Position numbers and translations under genes: made by a program
From: Nonlabens dokdonensis DSW-6
GTDB lineage: Bacteria > Bacteroidota > Bacteroidia > Flavobacteriales > Flavobacteriaceae
Assembly (NCBI RefSeq): GCF_000332115.1
Contig: NC_020156.1
Location: forward strand, 1,978,501-2,042,500
DNA length: 64,000 nt
Reading direction: 5' to 3'
Shown here: piece after piece, positions 33,401 to 42,000 of the stretch
Numbering within the stretch: position 1 is the stretch's first letter
Layout of the letters: every line of letters begins with the position of its first letter
Notes under the pieces: model-generated
The model's input: the letters and a program-made list of their open reading frames with translations, nothing else
Database searches by the model: none
Told to the model about the DNA's origin: nothing

Positions 33401-34978
33401 GTTCTTAATGTCACAGGAGCAGTTCTAACTTTAGGAAGCACAGCAACACAAACGGCTGTAATCGATGGAGCTTTACTTGACGTTATAGGTGAACTTACCT
33501 TAGAGAAGTATTTTAAAGATAGACGGGCTTATAGGTTTATAAGCAGTCCATTAACTACCACCACTACTATTTTTGATAATTGGCAAGAAGGAGGATTAAA
33601 TCCAGGAGATGCAGGTTATCAGTCAGGATATGGTACTCATATTTCTGGAAATGGTGGAGCAGCAAATGGTTTTGATGTAACAGGAAGTAATAACACATCC
33701 ATGTTTAGTTGGGATAATATAAATCAAAACTGGGTATCACAATCAAGTACAGACGCTGTTACAGATTTATTAGTAGCTGGACAATTCAGTCGTTTGTTTG
33801 TAAGAGGAGATCGTGCTGTAGATTTGACAAATAATAATAGTAGTTCATCTACAACCCTTAGAACTAAAGGGTATTTATTGAATTCAAGCTATACGGTTCC
33901 TCAAATATCTAATAATGCTGGTGACTTTATGATTGTTGGAAATCCTTACCAAAGCCAGCTTGATTTATCTAGACTGATGAATGATTTATTTAATGGAGTT
34001 TCTGGTAATATTAATGCCGTACAACCTAACTTTTATTACGTTTGGGATCCACTCGCAAATACCAGAGGAGCTTACCGTACTTATGGTAGACAGGTAGATG
34101 CAATGATCGGGCCTAATGCTCCTAACTCTAACTATGATGAGGCTGGAGTTTTACAACCAGGACAGGCCGCTTTCTTTTTAACTTCAGGGACATCAGGTGG
34201 TACTTTTGTTTTAGATCGCACTTCAAACGCTATCACGCCACCTCCGGTAAATATTTCAAATACTCCTAATGGTCAATTACATATTAGTCTTTACGAAACA
34301 GCTCAATTTAATCAGGGCTTTGGTTCTTTAGAAGGACTACTCATACGATTTGAAAATGGTGCTAATAATGCTATAGATACTAACGATGCGGTAAAATTCA
34401 ATAACCTCGATGAAAACCTTGGAAGAGCCCACATAACTGGTACTACGCTGAGTATTGAGCGTAGAGATTTACCACAACATGGTGAGGTCTTACCTCTAGT
34501 AATTAATAACGTGAGACATAATAATTATATTATTGAAGTGCAACCTGTAGGATTTACTTCAAAACAAGCGATTCTCAAGGATAATTTTAATAATACACTC
34601 ACACCATTAGATAATAATCAAGTGACTATATATAGTTACTCGATAGATGCTGCAAATGCTTCAAGTATAGCTACCGACAGGTTTGAGATAGTATTTGAAG
34701 ATGTCACATTAAGTATAGGTGAAGGAAATTTAGTTTCTCAGGCAATTTCTATCTATCCTAATCCAGTATTAGGACCAGAGTTTTATATTGATTTTGGAAA
34801 CATTACTGGATTTAAAAAAGTAACCATCTACAATGCATTAGGCCAAAAGATAAACACCTATAATACTGAAGAATCTTCGGTTTATGAGTTGAAGAGTGAT
34901 GCTTTGGCACCTGGTATGTACGTCATAGAAATTGAAAAGGGTGATGCAAAATTTGTTGAGCAATTGATTGTAAAATAA
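27500..34978 (+). CDS. Giant T9SS-secreted surface protein with LamG, VCBS-like and Ig-like repeats
   Basis: 2492 residues. Signal peptide (1-20, F-G-Q). A recurring module of about 75 residues (T-V-x-L-D-x-x-G-N-A-x-I… D-N-G-S… L… F-D/T-C-x-D… V-T-L-T-V… V-T-V-x-D) fills the N-terminal half. LamG/concanavalin-like domains at about 75-258 and 384-580 are inserted within such modules, between the Cys and the V-T-L-T strand. Residues 1047-1413 carry FG-GAP/VCBS-like repeats (D-I-N-N-D-G-L-L-D-F, D-F-D-G-D-G-L-K-D-V, D-L-D-N-D-G-N-D-E). DUF5011-like domains lie near 1495-1567 and 1764-1837; S-A-F-A-K-A-G-D near residue 1586 comes from the palindrome. A long C-terminal part (from about 1844) is shared with the second giant protein and ends in a type A T9SS sorting domain (S-I-Y-P-N-P-V… A-P-G-M-Y-V-I-E-I). 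Probable adhesin; ligand unknown. Confidence 0.88.
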   Translation: MKRILLTTFLSFIVFSSFGQVTVQDINVSLDNSGNASINTNDVLTSSLPAGTTATLSKSNFTCADLMPPIQTFSLSLDSTNDYAVVSHTPDLNLDGSWTLEGWIYRNSKNPGGDVIIDKWSGNSFFDEYSIFIFNDTFFAEVTTTTGNYGVAAAGITPALNQWYHVAGSFDRATGTLKIYIDGVLRGTTTGITGASLNSNNNTILGGIDWGNASINGLIDDVRIWDRVLTDTEIGQFYNQPLRGDELGLVANWKFEESFGNTTSSSTTQTYPAVYQENGVVSLISWAGNSAVTVGNNLNRIYLTATDSGGTSTDYPFVATVEEVVPQAIIQDISVNLDSSGNATITAQDVDNGSFANCSGIASLTLDRSNLDCNDIVEGNRGIRVNGVNQHVAIPASSANRITGNYTLSAWVKYDDTGIDRQYAVSIPSGFNGTGNSIYINKVNRFVSMTFIDGNTNAPNGLSTGPNVIMPDTWTHIAVSYDGVNAKIFINGVLSASQARTLLFPTSSQPLYLGVEGDGSIIGQRRFKGEIDEVRLWNVARTEKEIRDDMNFDISPQSTGLRALYRLDETSGTSIIDEVNGTSSSVFYNMNPAIDRIESDRVRGVPVTLTVTTNDGETDSVVAMVTVNDTSSPQVITQDVTVNLVNGSATITAQDIDNGSTAGACNSITNLTLDRTLFTCADTTMPVTVTLTATSTNGISDTGTAQVTVLENDVPVAIAQDLTVSTDAAGNATIDASMVDAGSYIGCPGSPVNIIVSPDTFDCTNIGPNTVTLTVTNSSGQTAVDTAIVTILDNSQTVARANPISVTLSPNGSASFTAQYLDNGSTGNCSGLSTILLSRYSVNCFDAFSGSATVTLTVISNDGQTDSVQTTITVNDLQGVFTQDISVTLDNNGIATITPQDVDAGSGIPCIDPNPTFSLNRDTFTCADAGMVVPVTLTMNINSGGAFTGIANVTVQDSGTLNAVAHDATVSLDATGNVTVDASQIDGGSTAGCAGIASIVVSPNTFDCTNLGDNTVTLTVTDGNGNTDTTTAIITVNLPPEDISFNATSLTGITITNPSDSEFSDINNDGLLDFAVLDNGYFVPFFQQNDGSYAPQQTGLGSIITSGVTNQGLQLADFDGDGLKDVILTNNNIINSTVDRSIFRRANNGFYSSIFNDSANGSFMIPIDLDNDGNDEILDRSSRLIMGVLSDALLQYDYVGGNFNLQSPTVLDPLITDGFKESDVDNDGDSDILAQVPFGTSGDPQVLVFYNDGNGVFTQETNVNLLGFLNDVVAGDINGDGSTDFISLNPTIGGSPTALNYIVHISNAIGGYDTYNFNSSAGTSIIDSELTDFNGDGKEDWFIMSNGDNINYESRIYEWDDASNTFIDTATIPVQVPSESTYEILDYENDGDTDLVLVDRSALTITLYESNPIAALDIITQDITVTLDNTGNASITPQQIDNGSNALCGVILSLDITDFDCTNVGRPIQVTLTGIDVAGNVATETAVVTVEDNLIPEITLNGNATETVGQGVVYTDAGATAIDNCGATSVVVSGDTVDTAVFGTYTITYTATDSAGNTSSADRVVTVADIVLPEIIAASITSDNGNSAFAKAGDLVTLTFTTSEPVRTPLVSIAMINAALSATANPNEWIATTFVPNTSSVDMSTLPDGMVPFTIDLEDLNANNSLTPQTITTDGSEVILDRTAPDVNAMNEIISLDVSGNGIFNLNDVVGSITDAYSHTASTDVNTIDCSLLGANAFNLFATDEAGNTGQDLFILTVIDEIAPVMTLNGNTTVTIDRGLSYIDAGVTISDNCSSGLIPSIGGDVVDTNISGTYEVTYDVSDTSGNAATQLTRTIIVKNPDFIYEGGSWTPNDPSDVANPAGFNDNVIVRENVTISGDFRANDLTINTGVTLTLAAGVTVGIDNDFNGDTLDAPQATLFAYGQAAGITWNLNNATIGSIELANATLNLTGTYRIIESLYNDDTASTSVLNVTGAVLTLGSTATQTAVIDGALLDVIGELTLEKYFKDRRAYRFISSPLTTTTTIFDNWQEGGLNPGDAGYQSGYGTHISGNGGAANGFDVTGSNNTSMFSWDNINQNWVSQSSTDAVTDLLVAGQFSRLFVRGDRAVDLTNNNSSSSTTLRTKGYLLNSSYTVPQISNNAGDFMIVGNPYQSQLDLSRLMNDLFNGVSGNINAVQPNFYYVWDPLANTRGAYRTYGRQVDAMIGPNAPNSNYDEAGVLQPGQAAFFLTSGTSGGTFVLDRTSNAITPPPVNISNTPNGQLHISLYETAQFNQGFGSLEGLLIRFENGANNAIDTNDAVKFNNLDENLGRAHITGTTLSIERRDLPQHGEVLPLVINNVRHNNYIIEVQPVGFTSKQAILKDNFNNTLTPLDNNQVTIYSYSIDAANASSIATDRFEIVFEDVTLSIGEGNLVSQAISIYPNPVLGPEFYIDFGNITGFKKVTIYNALGQKINTYNTEESSVYELKSDALAPGMYVIEIEKGDAKFVEQLIVK
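32260..32275. repeat. Iterated palindrome copy 8, inside first giant gene
   Basis: CGCTTTCGCGAAAGCG, extended to 18 bp by flanking C and G. It is read as N-S-A-F-A-K-A-G-D at the start of an Ig-like domain. Confidence 0.9.
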
Positions 34979-35011
34979 TTTTTAGGGGATTTTATTTTTG
35001 ATTAATGCTAT

Positions 35012-35043
35012 AAACCTCAGCTGTAAAAAGTTGAGGTTTTTTT
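35012..35043 (+). terminator. Intrinsic terminator of the first giant gene
   Basis: AAACCTCA, loop, TGAGGTTTTTTT. The same terminator, almost base for base with its surroundings, follows the second giant gene (47746-47776). Confidence 0.85.
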
Positions 35044-35050
35044 ATGTTCT

Positions 35051-35066
35051 CGCTTTCGCGAAAGCG
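35051..35066. repeat. Iterated palindrome copy 9, after the terminator
   Basis: CGCTTTCGCGAAAGCG, 8 bp past the T-run of the terminator. The arrangement is repeated at 47784-47799. Confidence 0.9.
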
Positions 35067-35103
35067 GAATAGCTATAAACAATTATAATTTATAGAACGT
35101 TAA

Positions 35104-35119
35104 TGGGTATTTATACCCA
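35104..35119. promoter_or_regulatory. Inverted repeat upstream of the AraC-type gene, candidate operator
   Basis: TGGGTAT-TT-ATACCCA, perfect 7-bp arms, 82 bp before the regulator's start. It could be an autoregulatory or other operator; there is no direct evidence. Confidence 0.35.
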
Positions 35120-35201
35120 ATTCTACAGCCGTTCTTATAATTGTCGGTTTTTTACAATATTTATTTTATTTGCATCAATAAGTTTGTAGGAATTTAATTT
35201 T

Positions 35202-36014
35202 ATGCAGTTTATATCAGATCCATTAGTTAAACATTTCTTTTTTAAGGACGTAGTAAGAATAGATTACAGCTTTGATACATCGCCTATGCTTATCAATGAT
35301 TATGGATACAGCTATTTAATGTTTTGTTATGGAGATTTTACGGCCGTAGATCATAAAGGAAATAAGGTAGCCGTCCCACAATGTCTTATAAAAGGTACAG
35401 GTGATTATTTTAATATTACAGCACAAGCTGGCAATACTTGGATCACTTTTGAGCTTCCTAATCACGTCCTTCATAACATTACTGGTGTGCCAGGCATGGA
35501 AAGTAGGAATAAGTTATATGATCTTAAAGAATTTATTAATCCAGATTTATGTAATGAGCTGTATGAGAAACTCAGGGAAGAAAAGAATATTGATGAACTA
35601 GTGCGTATCACAGATAGTTACCTAGAGATTTTTTACAATGCATGGAATAGATCACTTACTTCGACGCCAGTAGTAGACTTTATTTATAAAGAAAAGGGAC
35701 TGATTAAACTAGCAGACTTATTAAAACAAGTCCCTTTTTCTGAAAGAACACTAGAGCGATTATTCAAGAAAGAAGTAGGATCTACACCTTATCGATTTAT
35801 TTGCTTGATACGGTTTAATTATGTGATACGAGAAGTAGAGCATAATCCAGACGTCAAAATCAGCACCCTAGTAGCTCGATATAATTACTTTGATCATTCT
35901 CATTTTGAGAAAGATTTTAAAAAATTCTTAGGGCAAAGTGTTACTAATTATAAGAACGACTACAACCCATTACTCACTCAAGCACTAACGAGAAAATTTA
36001 ATAAAGAACAATAA
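35202..36014 (+). CDS. AraC-family transcriptional regulator
   Basis: A 270-residue regulator with an N-terminal sensing half (about 1-140; D-Y-G-Y-S-Y-L-M-F-C-Y-G, similar to DUF6597-type N-termini) and a C-terminal AraC DNA-binding domain of two helix-turn-helix units (L-A-D-L-L-K-Q-V-P-F-S-E-R-T-L-E-R-L-F-K and I-S-T-L-V-A-R-Y-N-Y-F-D-H-S-H-F). The hallmark F-D-H-S-H-F-x-K-D-F-K-K-F is present. It lies between the two giant adhesin genes and only 10 bp before the second, with no terminator between, so it is probably cotranscribed with that gene and may control one or both. Confidence 0.9.
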   Translation: MQFISDPLVKHFFFKDVVRIDYSFDTSPMLINDYGYSYLMFCYGDFTAVDHKGNKVAVPQCLIKGTGDYFNITAQAGNTWITFELPNHVLHNITGVPGMESRNKLYDLKEFINPDLCNELYEKLREEKNIDELVRITDSYLEIFYNAWNRSLTSTPVVDFIYKEKGLIKLADLLKQVPFSERTLERLFKKEVGSTPYRFICLIRFNYVIREVEHNPDVKISTLVARYNYFDHSHFEKDFKKFLGQSVTNYKNDYNPLLTQALTRKFNKEQ

Positions 36015-36024
36015 TTAATATATT

Positions 36025-39000
36025 ATGAAAAGAGTATTACTATTATTTAGTGTTTTGTTAATGTCGCTAATAAACGCTGCACAAAACAATCCTACTGCCA
36101 TTGCACAATCAGTTGAGTTATGCCATGATACTAATAATCAATATGTTTTATCACCTTCTGTCATTGACAACGGCTCTTCAGATCCAGATGGACCTATTAC
36201 AATGACGGTAACAACAGCATTGACTTCTAGCCGTCCTTCAATAGCTTACAATGCTACACATCAAAATAAAGGCTCTTTGTACTTTGATGGTAATGGTAAG
36301 AGCTCTCAGGCAACAGTGAATGCATTGCCTATAGGAACTGCGGCTAGAACCTATGAAATATGGGTTAGACCTGAATCGGTTGGAAATAGAAATCAGTTCA
36401 TTTTATCTTATGGTAGTGCTCCTAGTGGTAACTTTTTTAGCATTGGTATTGACGCTCAAGGTAGATTGTTTTACAACGATGGGGCAGCAAGTACTCTTTT
36501 TGGGAATGCTACGTTAAATTTTAATGAGTGGACTCACGTAGCAATTACATATGATAGTGGTTCATTTAAGGTATATATTAATGGTGTTGCTAGTAGTACT
36601 CTTACTATGACTAATCTTGTTAATCCCAGCAATCTTTCCTTAGGTGGATTGATTTACAGAAATGATTTTGGGTACAAAGGAAACTTGTCAGAGTTACGTA
36701 TATGGGATGTTTCTAGAACTGCAAATCAAATTCAAACCAGCTATAATAAATATTTAAGTGGTGCTGAAGCAAACCTTGTTTATTACAATAAGTTAAATGA
36801 AGGAAGTGGAAATGCAGTTTATGATTCAAGATTTTTAACTGGCGGTAGCTTTCCTATTGCTGGTACTAATCAACCAGTGTGGAGCGATGAATATCCAGAT
36901 ATCACTTTTCAGAATGAGATAGGTACCTATCATGTTATTCTTAATGTTACCGATACTGACGCTAATGTAAGTACCGCACTAACCACCTTTACGCTGGCAA
37001 ACAATCAACCTGAAGTCTCACTTAGTGACATTTCGTTAAATTTTGATGCAAATGGTAATGCTAATTTCACAAGTCAAGATTTCAACCCAATAATTAACAC
37101 ATGTTTAGGATTCTCTACTGTGAGTCTATCCCGTAACAGCGTGAGTTGTGAAGATTTTAATCGCCCAGATGGTGCCTTACAATTTCCAAATGGAGTTGTG
37201 CTTACTAACCCTAATTTACCAACAGGAAATGAATCTCGCACAGTCATGGGATGGTTCAGGGCAAATGGAAATACTACTCAAACTCAATACTTCTTTGATT
37301 CTGGAAGGAATAGTGCAAATCAATCATTTATTTTAGGACGACGCAATAACAATCTATTTCTTGCAGGTTATTCTAATGATTTAGATGTTCCTTATATCAT
37401 GACAGTAGGTGAATGGATTCATATTGCAGGTACTTATGACGGCACTACTATGAAGCTATTTGTAAATGGGGAACTTATAGGTACTCGTGATGCAAATCTT
37501 AACACGGTTAATAGTAATAATCGGTTTGCTATATCTCGACCGTGGACTGCAAATGGGGCATTTTTTCAAGGTGGTGTCGCAGATTTAAAGATGTATTCTC
37601 GTGCTATACCAGATTATTTAATAAGACAATACTCTGTAGCAGCTGTAGATTTCAGTGACGCAGAATTGATCATGTATTATCCTTTAAGTGAAAATATCAC
37701 TACTCAAACAGATCTATCTGGTAACGGAAGCTCTTTTTCTACAAGTAATTTTTATATACCTAATGGACCGCAAGAGTTTTATGGTCCTCAATATGTTACC
37801 TTATCGGTAACAGGGAATAATGGAGAAATAGGTCGCGCGGAAGCAGAAGTTACAGCAACAGATAATTTACCACCAGTTATTACTTTAAATGGAGCGTCTT
37901 CAATTGACGTTATTGCAAATACCGTATATACAGAGTTAGGTGCAGTAGCTATAGATAACTGTTCTTCTGATAGCGTGGTATCAATAGATGCTACAGCAGT
38001 AGATATGACAACTCCTGGCAGCTACCAAGTGATTTACACGGCTACACCAGATGATGAAGGCAACGTTCCCACGCCAGTTAATCGCACAGTAAATGTTTTA
38101 GGTGATACGGTGGCACCAGTTATTTCTCAGGTTACCTATAATACTGATAATAGTTTAAATGACGCTTTCGCGAAAGCGGGAGATTTCATCAATCTATCAT
38201 TTGAATCTACAGAACCTTTACCTAACGTTCAAGTAACAATAGGTGGACAAGTTGTAAATGTTACTGAAAATTTAGGAGTTTATACAGCTCAACGCCTAAT
38301 CACAAATGCCGATCCAGAAGGCTTAATCACATTTGAAATATTAAATATTGAAGATGCTGCTGGAAACAGTGTCCTTCCTATAACTACATCTACTAATGCA
38401 AGTACCGTTACTGTTGACCTTACTCCACCAGTAATACAGTTAAGTGTTGCTAGTAATGGTGTAAACCCATCAGTAGCTTTACTAGGTGAATCTTTAGATT
38501 TTACCTTTTCTGCTAATGAAGATATATTAGTTAATGATGCTACTATCTATGGTGACCCTTTAACTTTTTCTGGAAGCAACGGTACATATAGCGCATCTTA
38601 CACAACCACATCTAGTACCCAACCTGGTGTAGTCCCTTTTATTTCTTATAGTTCTATTACAGATCTTGCAGGTAATGCAGTCAACTTAAATACTTATAGT
38701 AGTGCAAATGTGCAAGTGGACGTAAACAGTTCTGAATTGATACTGGGTACAAATCCAGTAGCGTTAGATCAATCTGGAACAGTAACACTGTCAGATTCAT
38801 TTAATGTTCTCTCTGCAACTGACGTTGAAGGTCCTGTAACAGTTACAGCAACACCAGATACCTATGATTGTAATGACCTGAATTATGTTCCTACTTCAAA
38901 CTCATTCTACTTAGATGGAAATGACTACCAATATATTGATGTAGATACCCAGCGAGCTAACAATGCTGACGGTGGAATTTCTTTCTGGATCAAACCAGAC

Positions 39001-42000
39001 GCCTCAATGACAGGAAATAATTATCACGTAATCATGGGTCTAGGTACCGAAGGTCCCAACGGGAATAATACCTATATCGCTTTCAATCGTGGAGCATTGT
39101 TTGTGATAACTGCTAATCAATCATTTCAATCAGTTAGGATGTCTTTTAATACCATTCCTTATGATGAATGGACTCATATTGTCATAAATGGTAATGGCGG
39201 TGCAAGAAGATGGGGTGTTTTTGTGAATGGCGTTTATGGTAATAGATTTAGCAATCAGGTAATGAGATGGCTTTCTCGTGGATTGCATTTAGGAAAAAGA
39301 GATGCAAATTTTACTCGTCCCAACATATTGAATTTTAAAGGTGAACTTGCTCAATTACGTATTTTTAATAATCAGATTCCTGATGAGAACGCAGCTGCTG
39401 CAGTTATGAATGGTGAATCGTTATCAAATTCAAATGAAGTAGTAAGCTATGCCTTTGACCGTGATACAGGTGAGCATTTTCCTAATTTTGTTGATCCTAC
39501 AAATAGTGATGAATTTGTAACTATGAATGGGTCAAATATGGGATCTTATGGAACGTCACAGCCTGTTTTATTAGCTCCTACTGATCTTATCGTTAGACGA
39601 TATGACGTGACTGATCAGGCAGGACAAACTAAAACCAGCTTCACAGTACAACAATTACAAGACCCTATTGCACCAACACTTACATTAATAGGTGATAACC
39701 CATTAGATATCGAGCTCAATGCTGCAAACTGGGATCCTGGCGTTACCGTTACCGATAACTGTAGTGAAGAACGTGGCGAGTTAAGAGCAACTGGTGTAAA
39801 TGTACGTGCTTTAGGGAGCTACCAGCTTCGTTACACTTACACAGATGCGGCTGGCAATACAGCAACTCCGGTAATACGTGATGTAAACGTAGTTGCGGCT
39901 ACATCAATTCCTGAAATTAATAGTGTTTCCATTTCTCACGATGGAGTCGATGGCGTTGCGATACCTGGTGATACGGTTACAATTGAATTCACCACTAGTG
40001 AAGATATTAATCTTACTAATGGTTCTTTGACTTTAGGCGGTCAAGATATTTCTAATTTTGCACAATTGGGAGTTGGTATTTACAATGCTTCGTTTGTAGT
40101 ACCTACCTTACAAGAAGTATCTAGCACAGATTTAGTAGATGGTCCATTATCAATTTTACTTACCGGTTATGAAGATACAGACGGTAATTCAAATGTAGAC
40201 ATAACTACTACTACAGATGGTAGCAGTGTAGTTATTGCTCGAGAGAAACCAATTTTAAATTTAACAGACGCAACTATTGCGGTAGACGGTACTGGTAACG
40301 CAACATTATTAGTAAGCGATGTAAATAATGGATCTACAGATTCACAAGGTGGAGCGTTGGCTCAGATTGAGGTTAATCAAACAAATTTTGATTGTTCTGA
40401 TATAGATCGTTATGATATAGAACGCTCGATCAATTTTAATGCCGGCGCTCAGGGAATCAATTTAGGTCCAGTAGATGATTTTGATGGTTCATTTACTACA
40501 GAAATGTGGGTGAGAACAACCTCGCCTGGTCAGGTATTATTAGCAAAATGGCAAAGTGGTGTTGCTGGTCGTTTTCTTATAATTATAGATAATAATGGTA
40601 AAGTTAATATTAGTACTAACGTTGCACCTTTTACCGCTGATTTAAGGCCTACTTCTAGCACAACTATTTCTGACGGGCAATGGCATCACATTGCTTATAC
40701 TTATGATTATGACACTGCCAGTAGTTTAGGTACTATTAAATTATATGTTGACGGTAATCTTGAAGATACCAGTATACCACTTACATATTCAACAACGGCT
40801 TCTGGGCTTGATGTTAACATAGGTAGAGAAACTAACGCAGGAAGTTTCTTTACAGGTGAGATGGATGATATACGGATCTGGAATGAGCCGCGTACTGCGA
40901 CACAAATTGTGGGCGGCATGTTTAACGCAGTACCAGTAAATGCCACTGGATTACTAAGATATTATAGTTCAAATGGAGAAGACGCTTCAAATCTTGTAGA
41001 TCTTACAACTATTGGGGCATCTATCGATACCGCTACACTTACTGGCATTACATTGCCTAATTCTGGAATCCCAGTAAAAGTAGAGGCAACAGATAATAAT
41101 GGCATTATAGGTTCAGGTAAGGCACTTATTACAATTGAAGACAATGTTACACCAGTATTAACATGTGCAAACGATCTTACAGTCGAGGCAACTACTGCCG
41201 CAGGAATAGCAGTTAGTTATGACGCACCTATGGTAAATGATGGTTGTGCAACTAACGGTCAGTCTCTTAAATTAGCATCTCGATCTGCTCCTGATGGTAT
41301 GAGGTTTATAGGCGTTTATAATGGCGACGATTATTTCATATCTCAAGTTCCTGCATCTGCTGCTGCAAATTATGCTACAGCAGTTGCAGCAGGCCTTACA
41401 CTGGTTACTATTAATAATGGATCACAAAATGATGCAATTGCTCAATTATTGCGTGACAACAATGAGTCTTCTGCACAGATAGGACTCTCAGATACAGCTG
41501 CCGAAGGTGATTTTGAATGGCAAGACGGCACTCCTTTCTTAGACGGAACTACTTATGATAACTGGGGTTCTGGAGAGCCTAATAATTCTGGTGGTAATGA
41601 GGATTATACTACAATTAATGTAAATGCAACTACAAGTAGCTGGAATGATACAAGCGGTGGATCTGTAAAATATTTAGTAGCCCTTGAGTCGGCTAATAAT
41701 TTTGAGCCTACAGGAATGACATTTATGGGTGTTTTTGAGAATCATACCTATTATTTATCAAATACAGCTGCAACAGCAGTTCAAGCTTATGACTATGCTA
41801 CTAACAATAATTACAATCTTGTCTCAGTAAATTCAGAAGCAGAGAATCAGTTTATCGTCAGTAGTTTAGCATCAAATGGATTAGGTGATGCACTACTTGG
41901 TTTTAGTGATGTAGCTGCTGAAGGTACGTTTATCTGGCAAGATGGCTCACCAGTAACTTATACTAACTGGAACTCTGGAGAACCTAATAACTTTGGAAGT

